Origin: Ischnura elegans
Taxonomy: Eukaryota; Arthropoda; Insecta; Odonata; Coenagrionidae
Direction: 5' to 3'
DNA: 64,000 nt
NCBI RefSeq assembly: GCF_921293095.1
Contig: NC_060249.1
Coordinates: forward strand, 81,107,907 to 81,171,906
Positions within the stretch are counted from its first letter, which is position 1; each line of letters begins with the position of its first letter. Of the stretch, positions 49,506 through 62,085 are shown one piece after another. The notes under the pieces were generated by a model. That model searched no databases. It was not told where the DNA came from and was given only the letters and a program-made list of their open reading frames with translations. The position numbers and the translations under genes are program-made.

Positions 49506-50225
49506 TTAATTCAAAAGATTTTATCTATCTTTCTATCTATATTGCAAAAAGCTGAGCCTTATTCATTTAACTATTTAATTATTGCTTCCAGGCATGGGTA
49601 TTTAGAGTTTTTACTTCAGTATTTCTAGGTGCCAGTTTTCTGAGGAAGCATTAAAAAAATTACTGCATAGTGCGATAAATTTTGGAAGTCCTAAATGTAC
49701 GTAGGATGAGGTTCTAGAATCATTCATGATCAAATGTAAAATGTAAAGGCACCTACACAGCATTAATATTGATAAAATCAAGACATTCAAAAGAGAGATG
49801 ATAAGAGTTTTATAAGAATAAGCAATTCTGCATAAAAATGCGTGGTATGCAAATGATGTTCACTATCATGGCCTAAATTTTTAGCACAGTCGAAAAATCA
49901 CATATTTAGTTCCAATCAATAGAAAGCATGTTTCATCATACATAATAATCCTTACTTACTGGCTAATAATCTGACGTTTGTGAATAGCACATATATTGTA
50001 ATCTATCCTAATGGATTCCCGCCATCATTCTTTCCTGGAAAAAAAGGTTTCTCTTTTCCAAAGAATGTAAGTTCCTTGTGTGCATGAATGCTCAAAAATT
50101 TTTTAAAGGATGCTTTGGTACTTTAACTACTAATTCACTTGAAGTTCATTTTTTAAACTTATTTGAATGACTACCTAAAAGACATTTGGACTTTTTTTTT
50201 GCATACTGGAACATTTTCAACAAGA
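49506..50225. other. AT-rich spacer between two retrotransposon remnants
   Basis: No ORF or repeat boundary is recognised. Its right part may belong to the 5' side of the next element. Confidence 0.35.
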
Positions 50226-51181
50226 AAATATCTGAGACTATTTGCAAGAATCACATGACATGACAAAAATTCTAGATATAATGCTGGATGGCAGCATAAT
50301 AAAAACAACAACATGCATTAAATTTTTAGGTGTACATGTCCAGTACAATGGAAAATGGGATGTCCATGTCTCCAAACTTATTTCACTACTGCACTCCTCA
50401 ATATTTTGTTTACGATACATCTAAAATCCTCTGTGTCCAGAAATATTTCACTTACTATTTATTTTGGCAATTTCTATAGCAGAGCTACCTATTGTATCCT
50501 ACTCTGGGGTGGCTCACCCACCCAATTGAATAGTCTTTCTCCTTCAGAAACGTGCCTTACATATCATTCTGAACCCGCCCTATAGAGAGACATGTAGATC
50601 CCACTTCCTAGCTCATAAATTACTCACATTACCCTGTGCCTATATCCTAAATATGTTACTCTTCATCAAACAAAACCTCCACCTAGTTGAATCAAATGCA
50701 AATATCCATACTCATTTCACCCGCACTAGTAAATATATTCATCAGACCCATCATCTCTCATCACTAATTACACAGTCCCTTAGCTATTGGAATTAAATTG
50801 TATAATAATTTACCTGTCACCCTCAAGTTAGTAAAAGAACTGAATGTATTCAAAAGTAATCTCAAGAACTATCCGTTATTAAATGCTTTCTATAGCTTGG
50901 ACGAATTCAGTGCAAAATGCATATTGGCATCCTTCTTTTGTCTATCTGCTATTAATCTTGTTTAAATCTCCATGCTTGTATCGCCTGATTTCCTTATCTT
51001 TGCAAAAATTGTGTGTTTCATTTTGATGTATCTATCATCTTTGTGCTTATATCCATTTGCTCTTTTTTCTGATGTATCCCATGTGCTTTATGTCTGATAA
51101 AATATTGTGTATCATTTTGACGTGCCCGATATTTGCATTTTGCAAATCGTTGGGCAAATAAAGATATTATTATTATTACAC
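50226..51181 (+). mobile_element. 5'-truncated non-LTR retrotransposon, reverse-transcriptase C-terminus and 3' end
   Basis: Frames on the plus strand give LDGSIIKTTTCIKFLGVHVQ and KWDVHVSKL (50280-50380), then after a frameshift FYSRATYCILLWGGSP (50470-50525), YRETCRSHFLAHKLLTLPCA with YILNMLLFIKQNL (50580-50690), and later GIKLYNNLPVTLK and FKSNLKNY (50795-50880). These are thumb and C-terminal blocks of jockey/CR1-group reverse transcriptases. It ends GGGCAAATAAAGATATTA followed by (TTA)n, a typical 3' tail. At least three disabling changes are visible. Confidence 0.85.
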
Positions 51182-51689
51182 ATAACCGGATGCTGACTGG
51201 TTGAGTGTTTTGAAACTGGTGCTTTGTGGAGCTGATGAAATTTGATGTAGATGAATACTTACCAATTCTTAAAGGTTATTCTCCAAAACATTACCTATAC
51301 AAATAATTCCTGAAAGATTATTGCATTCATTTTGTTTCTTTCATTTTTGGGTTAAGATTTAATTATCCATTTCATTTAAATTACAATGAAGACTAATTAA
51401 CGGTATAACAAAATAATTAATTAGAATCCAGGCATCATTCTGGTTAGCCAACTGCTCTAGAGAAATTACTTAATCATAGGTATGTTGAAGGCTTATATTT
51501 CATTCTTCTCTGAGAAATTGCTACGCAAATTTGAACAATACACAAACGCTCAGCCTTTTAAAAATGTACAATGAGGACTCCTCATTCTGTGTGCATATCC
51601 TGTGATCTTTAGCAAGCTATTTGTGACACTAAATATTCATACAAACAAATTAATACACGATTTATAATCATACATTTGCAAAATAACAG

Positions 51690-52535
51690 TATCAACAGGA
51701 AAAGAAGGGCACAAAAAGGAGCAATATTGGCTCTCGGGCTGATTATATAGAAGAGAAAGAGAGCAAACAGAGCATTCACACGCTCAGAGAAAGCCTTTGA
51801 CAACATAGCATGGTATTCAATGCTATGAATTTTAAAGAAATTAAGTGTGTCCTACAATAACTAAAGAATTGAACACAGACTTTAAAAAAACAAGTAGCTA
51901 TGATAAAATCTGCACCCAAGGAGTGAGATAGGGGTTTAAACTGTCCCCTGTAATTTTTATGCTTTAACAAGAAAGCCACCAACGAAATCAAAGGTGTAGT
52001 TTAAGGAGTCAATATCCACGGAAAAAAATTATTACGCCACAATTTTCTGATGAGATAGCAGTCACAGTTGAGACAGAGGGCTTGAAGATATTGATAAATA
52101 TGGATAGGAAACTGGCCTGATACCAGCTGAAAACCAACAAAAAGAAAACTAAGTTATTAGTATGCAGCAATAGAGAGGAGACCGAGACAAAAATCAAACT
52201 AGGAAAACAAAGCTTGAGGAGGTGAAAGTTTTGTTTCCTACAAAGCTGAATTAGGAAGTGATGAATGGAGCAAGAAAGAAATAGTAGAAAAGCACAAGCA
52301 AGGAGGACTTTTTACCAACAAAGTAATCCTCTCATAGATGAGAATGTAAGAATAAAGTAAGGACACAATTCATCAGATGCTACACATGGAACATGATTCT
52401 TTATGAGGACGAGGTATGAACGCTGAAAGCAACAGAGAAGTCAAGAGTAGAAGCATTCAAATTGAGGTGCTACCTAAGATGATTAAGATAAAATGGATCT
52501 ACCTAGTAAGTAATGAGGAAGGGCTAATGAAAATT
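51690..52535 (+). mobile_element. Second decayed RTE-like reverse-transcriptase remnant
   Basis: Plus-strand frames read KAFDNIAWYSML...ILKKLSVSY at about 51795, then a PRSEIG / TVPCNFY equivalent of the GVRQGCPLSP block, NIHGKKLLRHNF(S)DEIAV at about 52010-52055, KTNKKKTKLLVCSNREETET at about 52130, and RVEAFKLRCY at about 52445 followed by NEEGLMKI. The sequence belongs to a different lineage from the 47.5-kb copy, judging by these blocks. Stops and frameshifts are frequent. Confidence 0.75.
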
Positions 52536-55243
52536 TTCTAACTTATTGCTAAAATTTACAATAAACATTAAATTCTGATAGAATGCCAAAATTTTGTGAT
52601 TCCAGTTTAAACCCCACATTCATAAGGAAAGGCTATTTTAAAGTGCTGGGAGCATATTTAAATATTTTTCAGTATTTTGAATTACATATTTTCTAAGAAA
52701 TATGCCCATATCTCTTCCTAATTCACACACAATATAATATATCTATAAATTTTAATGGTGCCATTCTAATTTTTTATCCATTCCTTAATTTTCCTATGTC
52801 ATTCAGTATATTGATGTGGTAATGATGCAATAATGGAAAATAAAATATATTGGCCAATTATCAAGATGCAATAAGTTAGAATTTCAATTTCCACAGCCTC
52901 AAGTTTTGTTTTCAGTTTGGTAAGAAAAATGCATTTTGCCAATTAGATTAGGCCCTTCAATTCGCTTTGGAAACTTTTTTCAAGTGTAACAACTGTTGGT
53001 TAGCACTCAACCATCCGAAGCCATCCCCACAACCCAAGTTGGGTAAGTATGAACACATTGAGAAGTCTACTAATTATTACTTTAATTAAAACTTAAGGGC
53101 ATCCTAAAATGTGGGTGCGATAACCAATCATTATTTTCCCATTTTTTCATTACTTCCAAATTTTGACAACAGCCAGTCACTCAATGATCTGAGTGCTGTA
53201 TGATTATTGTCTCCCAACATTTATTTTCTGCATGAAAAATGATAGATTAAGCAAACAATTTCTCCAAGTACCTATCTATCCCAATTATGATGGAGAGTAC
53301 ATTTTGCATTTTACATTACATACATATAGTGAAAATTTCTTACAATGAATGAAAAACATAAACCAAGAAATTGATATAGATGCCAAGAAATACCTATCCA
53401 ATTGAAAAGTAAAATTCCATTAATTTATTGTATAAATTTATATCGTTCACTAGCATTTTGGATACCTTTTTTTTATTTTCTATGATTTTTTCAACCTGAT
53501 GATGCTATCTGAAATAAACTTTTTGAAAGCCTTTCTACGGGATCCGCAGAAAAAGTCAACAAACGCCTCTTAACTAAAAAAAACAAACAAAAAATTTGCA
53601 TGAATTGTGGTTTAAAACAATCCACGTTTCACAAATCAAGAAACACAAATTAAGTCAAGAAAAAGTACCATGAATTGTGGGGAAAAATTATATCTCTTTT
53701 ACACGGTATACATTTGTTCATTTTAATATCTAAGTGAGGCATGGAATATTATGTATAACCATGAGACCAAAACAAAACTTCTACTACTTAGCTCTTGTCG
53801 ATACCCTTCTTAAAAAAGTATTTGGATAGCGAGACTATGGGGAGTTCATTAATGATTTTTTGAACTCATTTATAACTTGGATAAGGTCTAGTTAGTAGTC
53901 ATGTGTCAATAAATTTACACAAGAAGCCTAGAATGCATGCAAAGAGCTTTAAGCATGCCATCACTTTCCAAATGTCATTACCTTAACCAATGTTTCTCAG
54001 TAATGTGGGCACTGAAATTCATGGACTTCAATTCCATGCATGCAAAATTAGTGAATATTATCCGCAGTTAACCACTGAAAGTTGTAATGACTATTAAATT
54101 TTAGCATTCATCTGAAGGAAAATTCACTTCACCTACCCAATTACGTAGTTAGCATTCAAATCACACATGGTGGATTAGTCCAATAGATTAGTTGAATGCC
54201 CATTTATGACAGCTACCTTTTATGTGAAGCATATTGATAAATATGTAGTAGTATTAAATCATAACTTGGAATGTTATCACATATGGTACTTATCATTATT
54301 TTTAGATCACTTTCTTTATTGTCAAGTTTTACAGGAAATGAGAAGCAAGAGGAGGTCAAGATCTGGATAAAATTAAACAAATCTATCTAGGTATTCATGC
54401 CCCTAAATCCAAAATATGTACGATAATAGTAGTCATCATCTTTATTGGCAAATTTTGGTAGTATAATTAATTATTTCCGATCATTTCATTTTTTTTTTAT
54501 TAAATTGACGCACATGCAATAGAACATGGCTTTACCTCTATGTGTGTACCATTGCGACTAATTTAAGCACTGATATAAAATAACCGATAGTGGGGTACAA
54601 ATTCCTTCCAGCATACCAGCTACTGTGCTGCTGAGAGAGGCACATTCCTCGAGTGTCAATCACAATTTGGGCCATTTTGATTCACCACTTGAAAAATCTT
54701 CTGTACAATAGCGATACAAAATGCTCATAATTAAAATATTATACAAACTTTCCTTCACCTTTCACTTAAGCAATATTTTATACAGATGTAACATGCATGG
54801 GTTACACACTAGGTTCACACCTGAGCCAATTTTTGCCTTCAAGGTTTGACCTGCATTTTGACTATTCAAGATATTGGTATTCATACCATAAAAATATATA
54901 CTTTCTTTTCACACGCTTCGATAAGTACATCCCATCATTATCACTTTTATGCTGCAGTAAGCAGTTAATATAAAAAAAATACACAATGGAAGGATTTCAA
55001 CTGCTAATCTATCATCCAAAATGATAAATATTTGCTTTCAGATTAATAACCACAAAAAATACCAAAAATTCAATTACACGAGCAACTACAATGTGCTTTT
55101 GTAGTAACTTCTACAACAGTTCATAAATATTTATCAAATTAAACCCTCTATGGTTCCAATAACTACTTGTAACAACAAAAAGTTTGAGCTTTGAAGCTAA
55201 TGACAAATTTGAGTTCAAAAATGCCAATTAAGCAAATAAAACG
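52536..55243 (-). other. 3' flank and probable 3' UTR of the TLC-domain gene
   Basis: No coding potential. On the minus strand, AATAAA signals lie at 54441-54446 and 54315-54320, about 0.8-0.9 kb after the stop codon, which would suit a 3' UTR from 55243 to about 54.3 kb. Around 53490-53600 there is a CCTGATGATGC motif typical of dispersed repeats. Confidence 0.35.
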
Positions 55244-55731
55244 CTAATCAGTGCTTACTTTTGATCCTTTGATGTAATGTTTATAAAAATGATTGGCAAT
55301 AGAAACCATGAAAACCCAGGATATAGCATACAAGGCAATAGCTAAGCATCTAGCTTCCACATCTGTGTTGTTACTAGTTAAAACTGAGAATAAAAGATAG
55401 CTCCCAGCGATTATTCGCATAAAAACAAATGAAGACATAAAAGTTAATTCCACAACCTTGTAAATGAGATGATCTTTATAACCAGCATTACGAATGAACC
55501 ACCTTAATTGCAGCAAAGGGTTAGTACATTCTAAGCCACCAGCACCAGCAGATGCCTCAGCACCAGAACAACCTTTCATAATTATTCGACCTATGGCAAT
55601 TATACTAGTAATATGGTGGGCTATCATTGTGACTCCTTCAGTTTGATGACATAAGCACCATGCCAAATCATATAAGAAGTATCCTAGGCACACACTCAGG
55701 GTGGTAACTTGTTGTGGCGTATTGGGCCCAC
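55244..55731 (-). CDS. TLC-domain membrane protein, TLCD5/TMEM136-like (terminal exon)
   Basis: The minus-strand exon begins after a strong acceptor (branch-like CTAAC, then TTTCATTTTGCAG, AG at 55733-55732) and runs to a stop at 55244. It encodes 161 residues preceded by a split codon. Conserved blocks are GPNTPQQV, LGYFLYDLAWCL, an AHH motif within MIAHHITSI, and TNPLLQLRWFIRNAGY, in the order seen in TLCD5/TMEM136. About four hydrophobic segments follow from YFLYDLAWC to the SWVFMVSIANHFY helix. TLC proteins are multipass membrane proteins linked to lipid sensing or sphingolipid metabolism; TLCD5 itself has no firmly known reaction. The frame stays open upstream of the acceptor to 55852, but that part is hardly conserved and is read as intron. 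The N-terminal exon(s), expected to carry the first membrane segments, are not visible up to 64 kb. Insertions Ala/Gly-rich (GAEASAGAGGLE) sit in the loop before TNPLLQ. Confidence 0.88.
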
Positions 55732-58700
55732 CTGCAAAATGAAATGGGTTAGTGTACATCGAATTATATTCATTTAGCAATAAAAATTGATCCGCTTTTA
55801 ATAAAGCTTTCGCTAAAATTTTTAGCATGGCAATCACCCTTGAGGTCAGCAAGCCAAGAATAATTAAAAGCCAAGGTAGAAATAGAATGCACCAAAGAGA
55901 CCAGACTAAAATACAGAAATTGAGCCAAATATTCTAATTGGGATTTTCTTGCATCATATTGTCATTCTCACCCTAAGTAGTTAATGTTGCCAAAAATCAC
56001 TTTCAATCAAGAAAAACCTGTTAAAATGTTCATAGAGTTATGTCTAGGACTTGTTATGATCCTCTTATTCCAATATACCTTCACCCTGCCAACAAGGCTA
56101 TAGCACTTTAATTAATTTTGAAGATATTTTAAATATTATGTTAAGATTTTTGACCACTGCATGCTAATTAAATTACATGTTATGTCATCTAAAAATATAT
56201 ATTAATATACCCAAAGCTTGGTAAAATCATTTATGCAAAGAAGTAGACGGGATGTTCTAAAAAATAAATAGGATTATTCACCTATTCTTCCCTTTGCCAG
56301 TGGACACTCAAATTCCTGGGGGTATATTATACCAGTAGTTTCAAAGTTCTGCTACACTGGAGCTACAAGTATTGATATAATAAATTTTCAACTCCTAAGA
56401 AATGCAAAACCCCTTGAGGAGGCCAAAAAGCAATATTTTTATACATTTTATGGACTTGTTTATTCCTGCCCAAATATGTAATGCATGATATCCCAGGGCA
56501 ATGCACCTCGATTTGTGAACAGGACTTGTATAGTATCAACTAGAAGAAAATGTTTTAGACAGGTCAAAGACCAAGGCACAGTGCAGTGCCAGGTTGCCTA
56601 TGAATACAACAGATGAGCACAAGGAGACAACAGAAAGCCATCCAATCAATAAAAATGAGAATAAAATAGGGATTTTGAGGTTTTAATGTATGTATTAATT
56701 GAAACTGACATCACTTGATCTCAAATATAGTCATGCTGACTGAAAAAAAGGAAAATGGTACTTTTATAACAGACTTTCAAGCTTTCATGACTTACGCAAT
56801 AGGTTAAGTTTTCTTGGGTACACCACCAGGTTAGTTGGTCAGGCATGGCCGAGGTTTCAATGATAAAATATACCATTGTCATCACGGTTTGAAGTGCTGG
56901 GACAATTTGGTGGTGGATTGTACGCCCCCCACTGTAGGCACACCAATTTAGTGGTACTCAGGTCATTGGCTGATGATGGTCATTCCCAGCTTTCTCCAAG
57001 TTATCTTGATTGAAAGCTCCTTTCCAGTTAGCTTTGCTTTCTACAACTTAACCTTTAATCATCGACTAGTTTTGATATACTGTATAATTTTCAAGACTAG
57101 TGGTGCAAAACGTCGGGTGGGGAAGAGGGGTTGATTGGAAGTGAGGAATGCAAGAAATGCAAGGTTAAAATAAAATAGGTTATTGAGATTAAGATGGTGA
57201 GAAAAGTCTACAAACTATTACCCAGGATAGATTATCAGCTAAATGTGTAAATTGATATTTAAAAAATCAAGATGTCTCTTAGAAACCAGAGAATAATCGA
57301 CAATTGTCAACCAATGACAACCTCAGCCTCAGAGTTTTTCCATGATGGTGGCCAGGAGTATACAAACCACCACAAACTTGACCCACCACTCTTGAGGATG
57401 GTGGCACAGTTAGGATTGGTTTTGTATCCAGTTAAATACTTACAAAAGCGTGACACCAGAATTAAATAAGTTTTACATCCAAGGTCACCAGGTTTACTAA
57501 TATTTTTTCTTAACTACTTTGCTTTCCTTTATCTTTCAAATATTCTCTAGTTAATGCTATGGCCATACCATCATATCAAAGGTAACTTGGTAAAAGCTAA
57601 CCAGACTTACAGAACTGGTCCTTAGTCATAAAAACCATACCCAACCAACTCACCAAGAAGTGTTCGCAAAAAAATCACTACAATGGTATTTTAGTATTTT
57701 ATTAAAATTGTGGAACTTTGAGATGAAATTTTTGACACAAGATAGCTACCCATTTGGAAATGAATTGCACCTCTAATATTGATGCAGTTAAGCCACTAAG
57801 CAGTGAATTACAATTCTAAATTGAAGAAAAAAGTGCAAACTGAAGCACCCAAGAGTAAACTAACATTTAGGCAGACGGTATTTACCTAAAATAACACTTC
57901 TCAACTAGGGACAAATATGTATCATGATCTTCCCTATGGAGGAAAAAGTGACTTAATGATTGAAGTCATAATCGAGCATCTATGGCAGGAAGATGAGCAT
58001 GGATACAGATTCAATGACTAAAAATAGCACTTACAAATTTTACATTAGGCAATGTATCATGGCACAGCTTCATGAAGCATACGGGAAAGAATGAGAAATA
58101 CATTTGCAAATGAAACAAACCTTGAGAGAGACTTTAGATTTTCTGGAAATAAGCAATAACAATTGTCTTCACCACTAGAGATAAGAGAATTTTCACAAAG
58201 CAGTTACAGACATTTCATTTCATTCATGGCTAATTAATTAGAAAGTGAACCAGCATGAGATAATACTGATGGAATTATCATAGAAAATCGTGGACTGGCA
58301 AACGAACTTGCCATCAAACCTAGAGCTTACAAACAATCAGTACATATATAATTCATTAATCAATGCATTGAAAAAAAATGTTTTATCATTACAGAAGTAC
58401 CGTATTTATCTGAATATAGTCCATCTTTTATTCCTAAACTGCCCATGGTTAAAGTAAAGGGGGGACTATATTGAAACACATTTTTAAAATTATTTCCCGA
58501 AACTGAAGCCTCAAAATTAGGGTGCTCGGAGAAATACTGTAGATATATGTTCAGATAAATAATGGCTGTCACTCTCAAGAGTTTGAGTCACCACTTCTAT
58601 CAGAATAATACCTAACCAAGAGGACTCAATCAACTCCAAATGATGAGACTAAATTATCATACAGAATAACATAATGAAATTCAAATTTTTTCCATTGAGA

Positions 58701-60268
58701 TCAATACTGTATCATGAATACATACTGAGAGTACTCAAAGAGCAGATTGCAATGTACATTTTCAAATTAAATGAAACAAACAACTACACTATCCCAGCAC
58801 AAATTTAAAATAAGGCATTGTTATGTACATACTAAAATAAGCAAAAAATATTCAAATTGATACAGGTACATCAATAAAACTGACAGTAAATTTCCACAAG
58901 AAGTAAAATACATTGACTAATGCATTTAGTAATGTCCTCAAAAGACCATATCTGAAAACATCTTGTTTAAATACCCTATAGCAAGTACGGAAAGAGGTGG
59001 TAGGAAAGAATCAGTGAGAGCAGGTAAGTAGATGAAAGGAGGAAGATGGTAAGGTAGGGAAAGGGTACATATGGTAAGATGGATTCAAGTCATTATGGAA
59101 AACTGCTGGTCAGTTTTAAAAATGCTACACTTCCACACTCCCTATATTAGTATAAAAAATTAACAATATATATATGCACCCCATACAATAGTGCTGCACC
59201 TTTAAATTAAATAATTCCATTGGGAAAATATATTATACCACCAAGTAAGACATTATTTTTAAAGCAGGATTTGGATAATATCTACCCAATCCTCATGCTA
59301 AGTTTGCAAAGCAAGCTTTAAACATTTAGATCACTATCAGCAAGCAATAGCATTAACATCCCCAAGAGCAAGGCACCAACGTAAGATTCAATTGACACAC
59401 AACAGCATGATCAGCTACAAATGTATCCTGTACGTAACGAATGCAACACAAAAATTAAAAGTAAATTATAGACAGAAGGACATTAATAAAGATAAAGCAA
59501 AAACCCCATATCCCTGCATTACCCAAACTATCCAAAAATATACTCACAGTTCATTGGATGGGCGTAGATGGTATGGTATTCCAAGGCCAGGTCTTCAGGT
59601 CAAGCTGAGAATAGGCACGGCGATAAATTCGAGATACATACCTCACTTGTGTCATCACCAGATGTGTTATGTTTAAACCCCTATTTGTAAATAAAATACT
59701 TAGCTGATGGAGAGTGGTGGAGTTTTCACTCACTTATTTAAAAAAATAACCTGTATTCTCCTAGCATCTTAAAAATTAAGAGGTAAGTATTTCTTACCCA
59801 TTTTCAAACATACTAGATAGATGTATCTTTCAGGAAAGAGAAGTGTGTTGAAGAAATTAGTGTGTGCACGTAGGTGGTAGACCAAGAATCAGAAGTACAA
59901 AACTGGCATACAGCATTGATTTGGATGCAGTGAAGTCATGAACAGGCCGTATCTCGTTTGTATTGCAAATAACTGAAGAGATGGCATGAAAGATACTGCA
60001 AAGCCTTGAGAAACCGTGATACCCTCATTCATTGCCAACATGCTGCTATCTAATATGGTAAGGTACCAGGGTAAACTGCTTATCAATTAACTCACCATAA
60101 TGTCAAGATGGTGGTTCTGATGGACCAGGGACATGTGACCTGGTTCTGATACTGATGCTATGACTAAACTAGCCCATGAATAAAATATACTGCAGAGATA
60201 AGAATATTCAGTAAGATGAGGATGCTGGCAACAGAGATTACACCAGAGATCTATCAATTTGCATCTGA
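55732..60268 (-). other. Probable intron of the TLC-domain gene
   Basis: No exon with TLC-type coding was found here on the minus strand. Small ORFs, such as 57272-57469 plus, are unrecognised. A fragment at about 58388-58500 starts ACCGTATTTATCTGAATATA and contains GGGGGGACTATATTG, resembling ends of an interspersed repeat. That the interval is intron is inferred from the missing upstream exons. Confidence 0.45.
59830..60010 (+). repeat. Ancient repeat, copy 1 (paired with 62415-62580)
   Basis: Shares ordered phrases with 62415-62580: TCAGGAAAG, GTGTGTTGAAGA, TAGGTGGTAGA / TAGGTAGTAAA, CTGGCATA...GCATTGATTTGGAT / CTGGCATG...GCACTGATTCGGAT and ATTGCAAATAACTG / ATTGTAAATGACTG. Divergence is high, so it is an old unidentified family. 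Confidence 0.5.
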
Positions 60269-60269
60269 A

Positions 60270-60328
60270 TCTAAGTATGAATGCTGGGAAAAGCCCATGT
60301 GACGTCATTCTGGTTCCCGCTGCCACCA
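60270..60328 (+). repeat. Fragment of the AATAGGGT-terminated element
   Basis: This 59-bp piece, from CTAAGTATGAATGCTGGG through TGTGACGTCATTCTGG to TGCCACCA, matches the interior of copy C (60623-60681) with one mismatch visible. It lies 141 bp before the start of copy C and is bounded by unrelated DNA, so it is an isolated internal fragment or part of a rearranged second copy. Confidence 0.75.
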
Positions 60329-60468
60329 AGTTATTATCTATGTTATTGAAAATGTGAAAAAGTAGGGAAAACATTGAATTCTGATCAACCTCTGAATGTC
60401 AAACAAACAGGAATGTAGTGTTATTTCCTGAAAAAATGCATTTTGCTCATTAACATCAAATGTCAATG

Positions 60469-61132
60469 AATAGGGTGGTTTCCTTTTACTTTTTTAATGC
60501 CTAAATTGAAAGATTATTACACCTGGAGTACGCATTTCATACTTTAAGGCTTTTAAAGGACGATATCTATTTTTCGGGATTAAATGAAAAGTGAAAAATT
60601 TCAAGCATGTAAAAATGCGACAGCTAAGTATGAATGCTGGGAAAAGCCCATGTGACGTCATTCTGGTTCCCTCTGCCACCATGTGAGGAGACCTTGAGGC
60701 GAGGATATGTGCGCCGCTGTGATGCAGGCTGTTAGCAGGTGGCAGAGTACCCTTCTAGCAGGTAGAGCTTGGCTTAAATAAGGATTATTAATACCTTATC
60801 AAATGAAGGAAACTTTCCGACGATAGGCAATTTTAATAAGTGATTATTAAGGGATGTTCCCCTGTGCCACATGCATGCATTGGTAATCTCAGACGATGTA
60901 AAACTCCTGACGACTCGTATAGCATCTGAGCCCCTGTGACGTCACGTGGAGTGGCATTGCATGGCCGCCAATTTGGCCATTTTCAAATGAGGTTAAAATT
61001 GACCATTAACATTTGGCTAAACTAGGATTTCTAAAACTAAATAATTTGTATACTTATTATGAATACACTAATGGTGGGTAACTAATCGCAATAAATGCCT
61101 TTTGTTTTCTTTGATGAAGGAACTACCCTATT
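60469..61132 (+). mobile_element. AATAGGGT-terminated nonautonomous element, copy C
   Basis: 664 bp with AATAGGGTGGTTTCCTT and AAGGAACTACCCTATT ends (one base lost in the right terminus). It aligns throughout with copies A and B and is the longest copy. The TGTGACGTCACGTGGAGTGG palindrome-centred segment near 60938 is intact, as in copy A. Confidence 0.85.
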
Positions 61133-61597
61133 GCACAAAATGTGAGAGATGGGTTAACCTTGATCAATGCCCAAGTTTCATACTAGGAATGATGTAATAT
61201 TCCAAAATACACAGTGCATCATATCATAAGCTTAAGACTTCGCCATATGGAAAAGATGTTCCAAAATAGCAAAATAGTTCCCAACTGGCATTGCACCATG
61301 CCATTTTGTTACTTTCACGTTGACTTGAGTTGACCATCAGCACCATGGTAATACTGTCCAAGACAAGATAGTCTCAACCTCACACAACAAGACTTAGATC
61401 CCAAAGAATAACATGGAGCTTAACCCATCACGACCACATGATCACTTATATGAGTATGACTGACCCTCAAATTGCCAACACATTAAAAACTTGTGAACCT
61501 CAATGAAAGAAAATCATACACATAGGTCGATGGATACCAATGATAAAGCACAGCATTTGATGCAAAGGTTCACTTATTTGCATTCGAATTTTACTTT

Positions 61598-62085
61598 CCG
61601 CAGGGGGGCCCCCTGGCGGGGTTGCCTTCATTGCCGAACCACAATTGGAACTTTTTTATGTCATAAGATGGCATTGTCTTATATATTTGTATTATCATCA
61701 TCATCATTGGTCAACAATCCTAGGATTGGTTTGACGCAGCTCTCCACTCAGTTCTCCTATCAGCTAATCTTTTCAAACCTACGTATTTCTTCTCTTTCAC
61801 ATTCTTCTTTACTTGTTTCATATATTTTGTATGAGGTCTACCTTTTCCATTCTTGCCTTCAACTTGTCCCTCGACGATTGTCTTCATCAGGCCATCATGT
61901 CTCAAGATGCGGCCGATAAGGTTGTTTCGTCTTCTTGACGATATATTTGTATAATCAGTTTAAATAAAACTTTCTTAAACTTTGCATGTAACTTGATTAT
62001 TTTTCACAATAAAAGTATAGGTAGTTCAAAATGTCTTTTGTGCCCCTCCCCCCTCGAGTGCTTTCTGTATCTGCTACTTCTACAT
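61598..62085. mobile_element. Short repeat element (copy 2 of the 29.9-kb family), interrupted
   Basis: Aligns with 29975-30205: GGGGGGCCCCCTGGCGGGG start, TGCCGAACCACAATTGGAAC, GCATTGTCTTATATATTTGT, ATAATCAGTTTAAATAAAAC, CTTTGCATGTAACTTGATTA, AAAAGTATAGGTAG and TTCTGTATCTGCTACT. An unrelated 248-bp block (61693-61940) interrupts it at the point where the other copy is continuous. Confidence 0.8.
61693..61940 (-). mobile_element. 5'-truncated RTE-like insertion with 12-bp target duplication
   Basis: The block is bounded by exact ATATATTTGTAT duplications at 61681-61692 and 61941-61952. On the minus strand it keeps an open frame, 61938 to the stop at 61720, reading RRRNNLIGRILRHDGLMKT, then VEGQVEGKNGKGRPHTKYM, VKEKKYVGLKRLADRRTEW and RAASNQS. 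This is the C-terminus of an arthropod RTE-type reverse transcriptase. After the stop comes a short 3' sequence and an (ATG)n-like tail. No stop or frameshift interrupts the 73 codons, so it is much younger than the other RTE relics here. Confidence 0.92.

Noticed and set aside
51609-51806. Hydrophobic minus-strand ORF resembling a small membrane protein
   Set aside because: Overlaps the plus-strand RTE-like remnant and has no partner exon or family match.
55732-55852. In-frame N-terminal extension of the TLC exon starting at a Met codon
   Set aside because: A strong branch point, pyrimidine tract and AG lie directly before the conserved PNTPQQV block, and the extension lacks the expected TLC membrane segment. 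It was read as intron.
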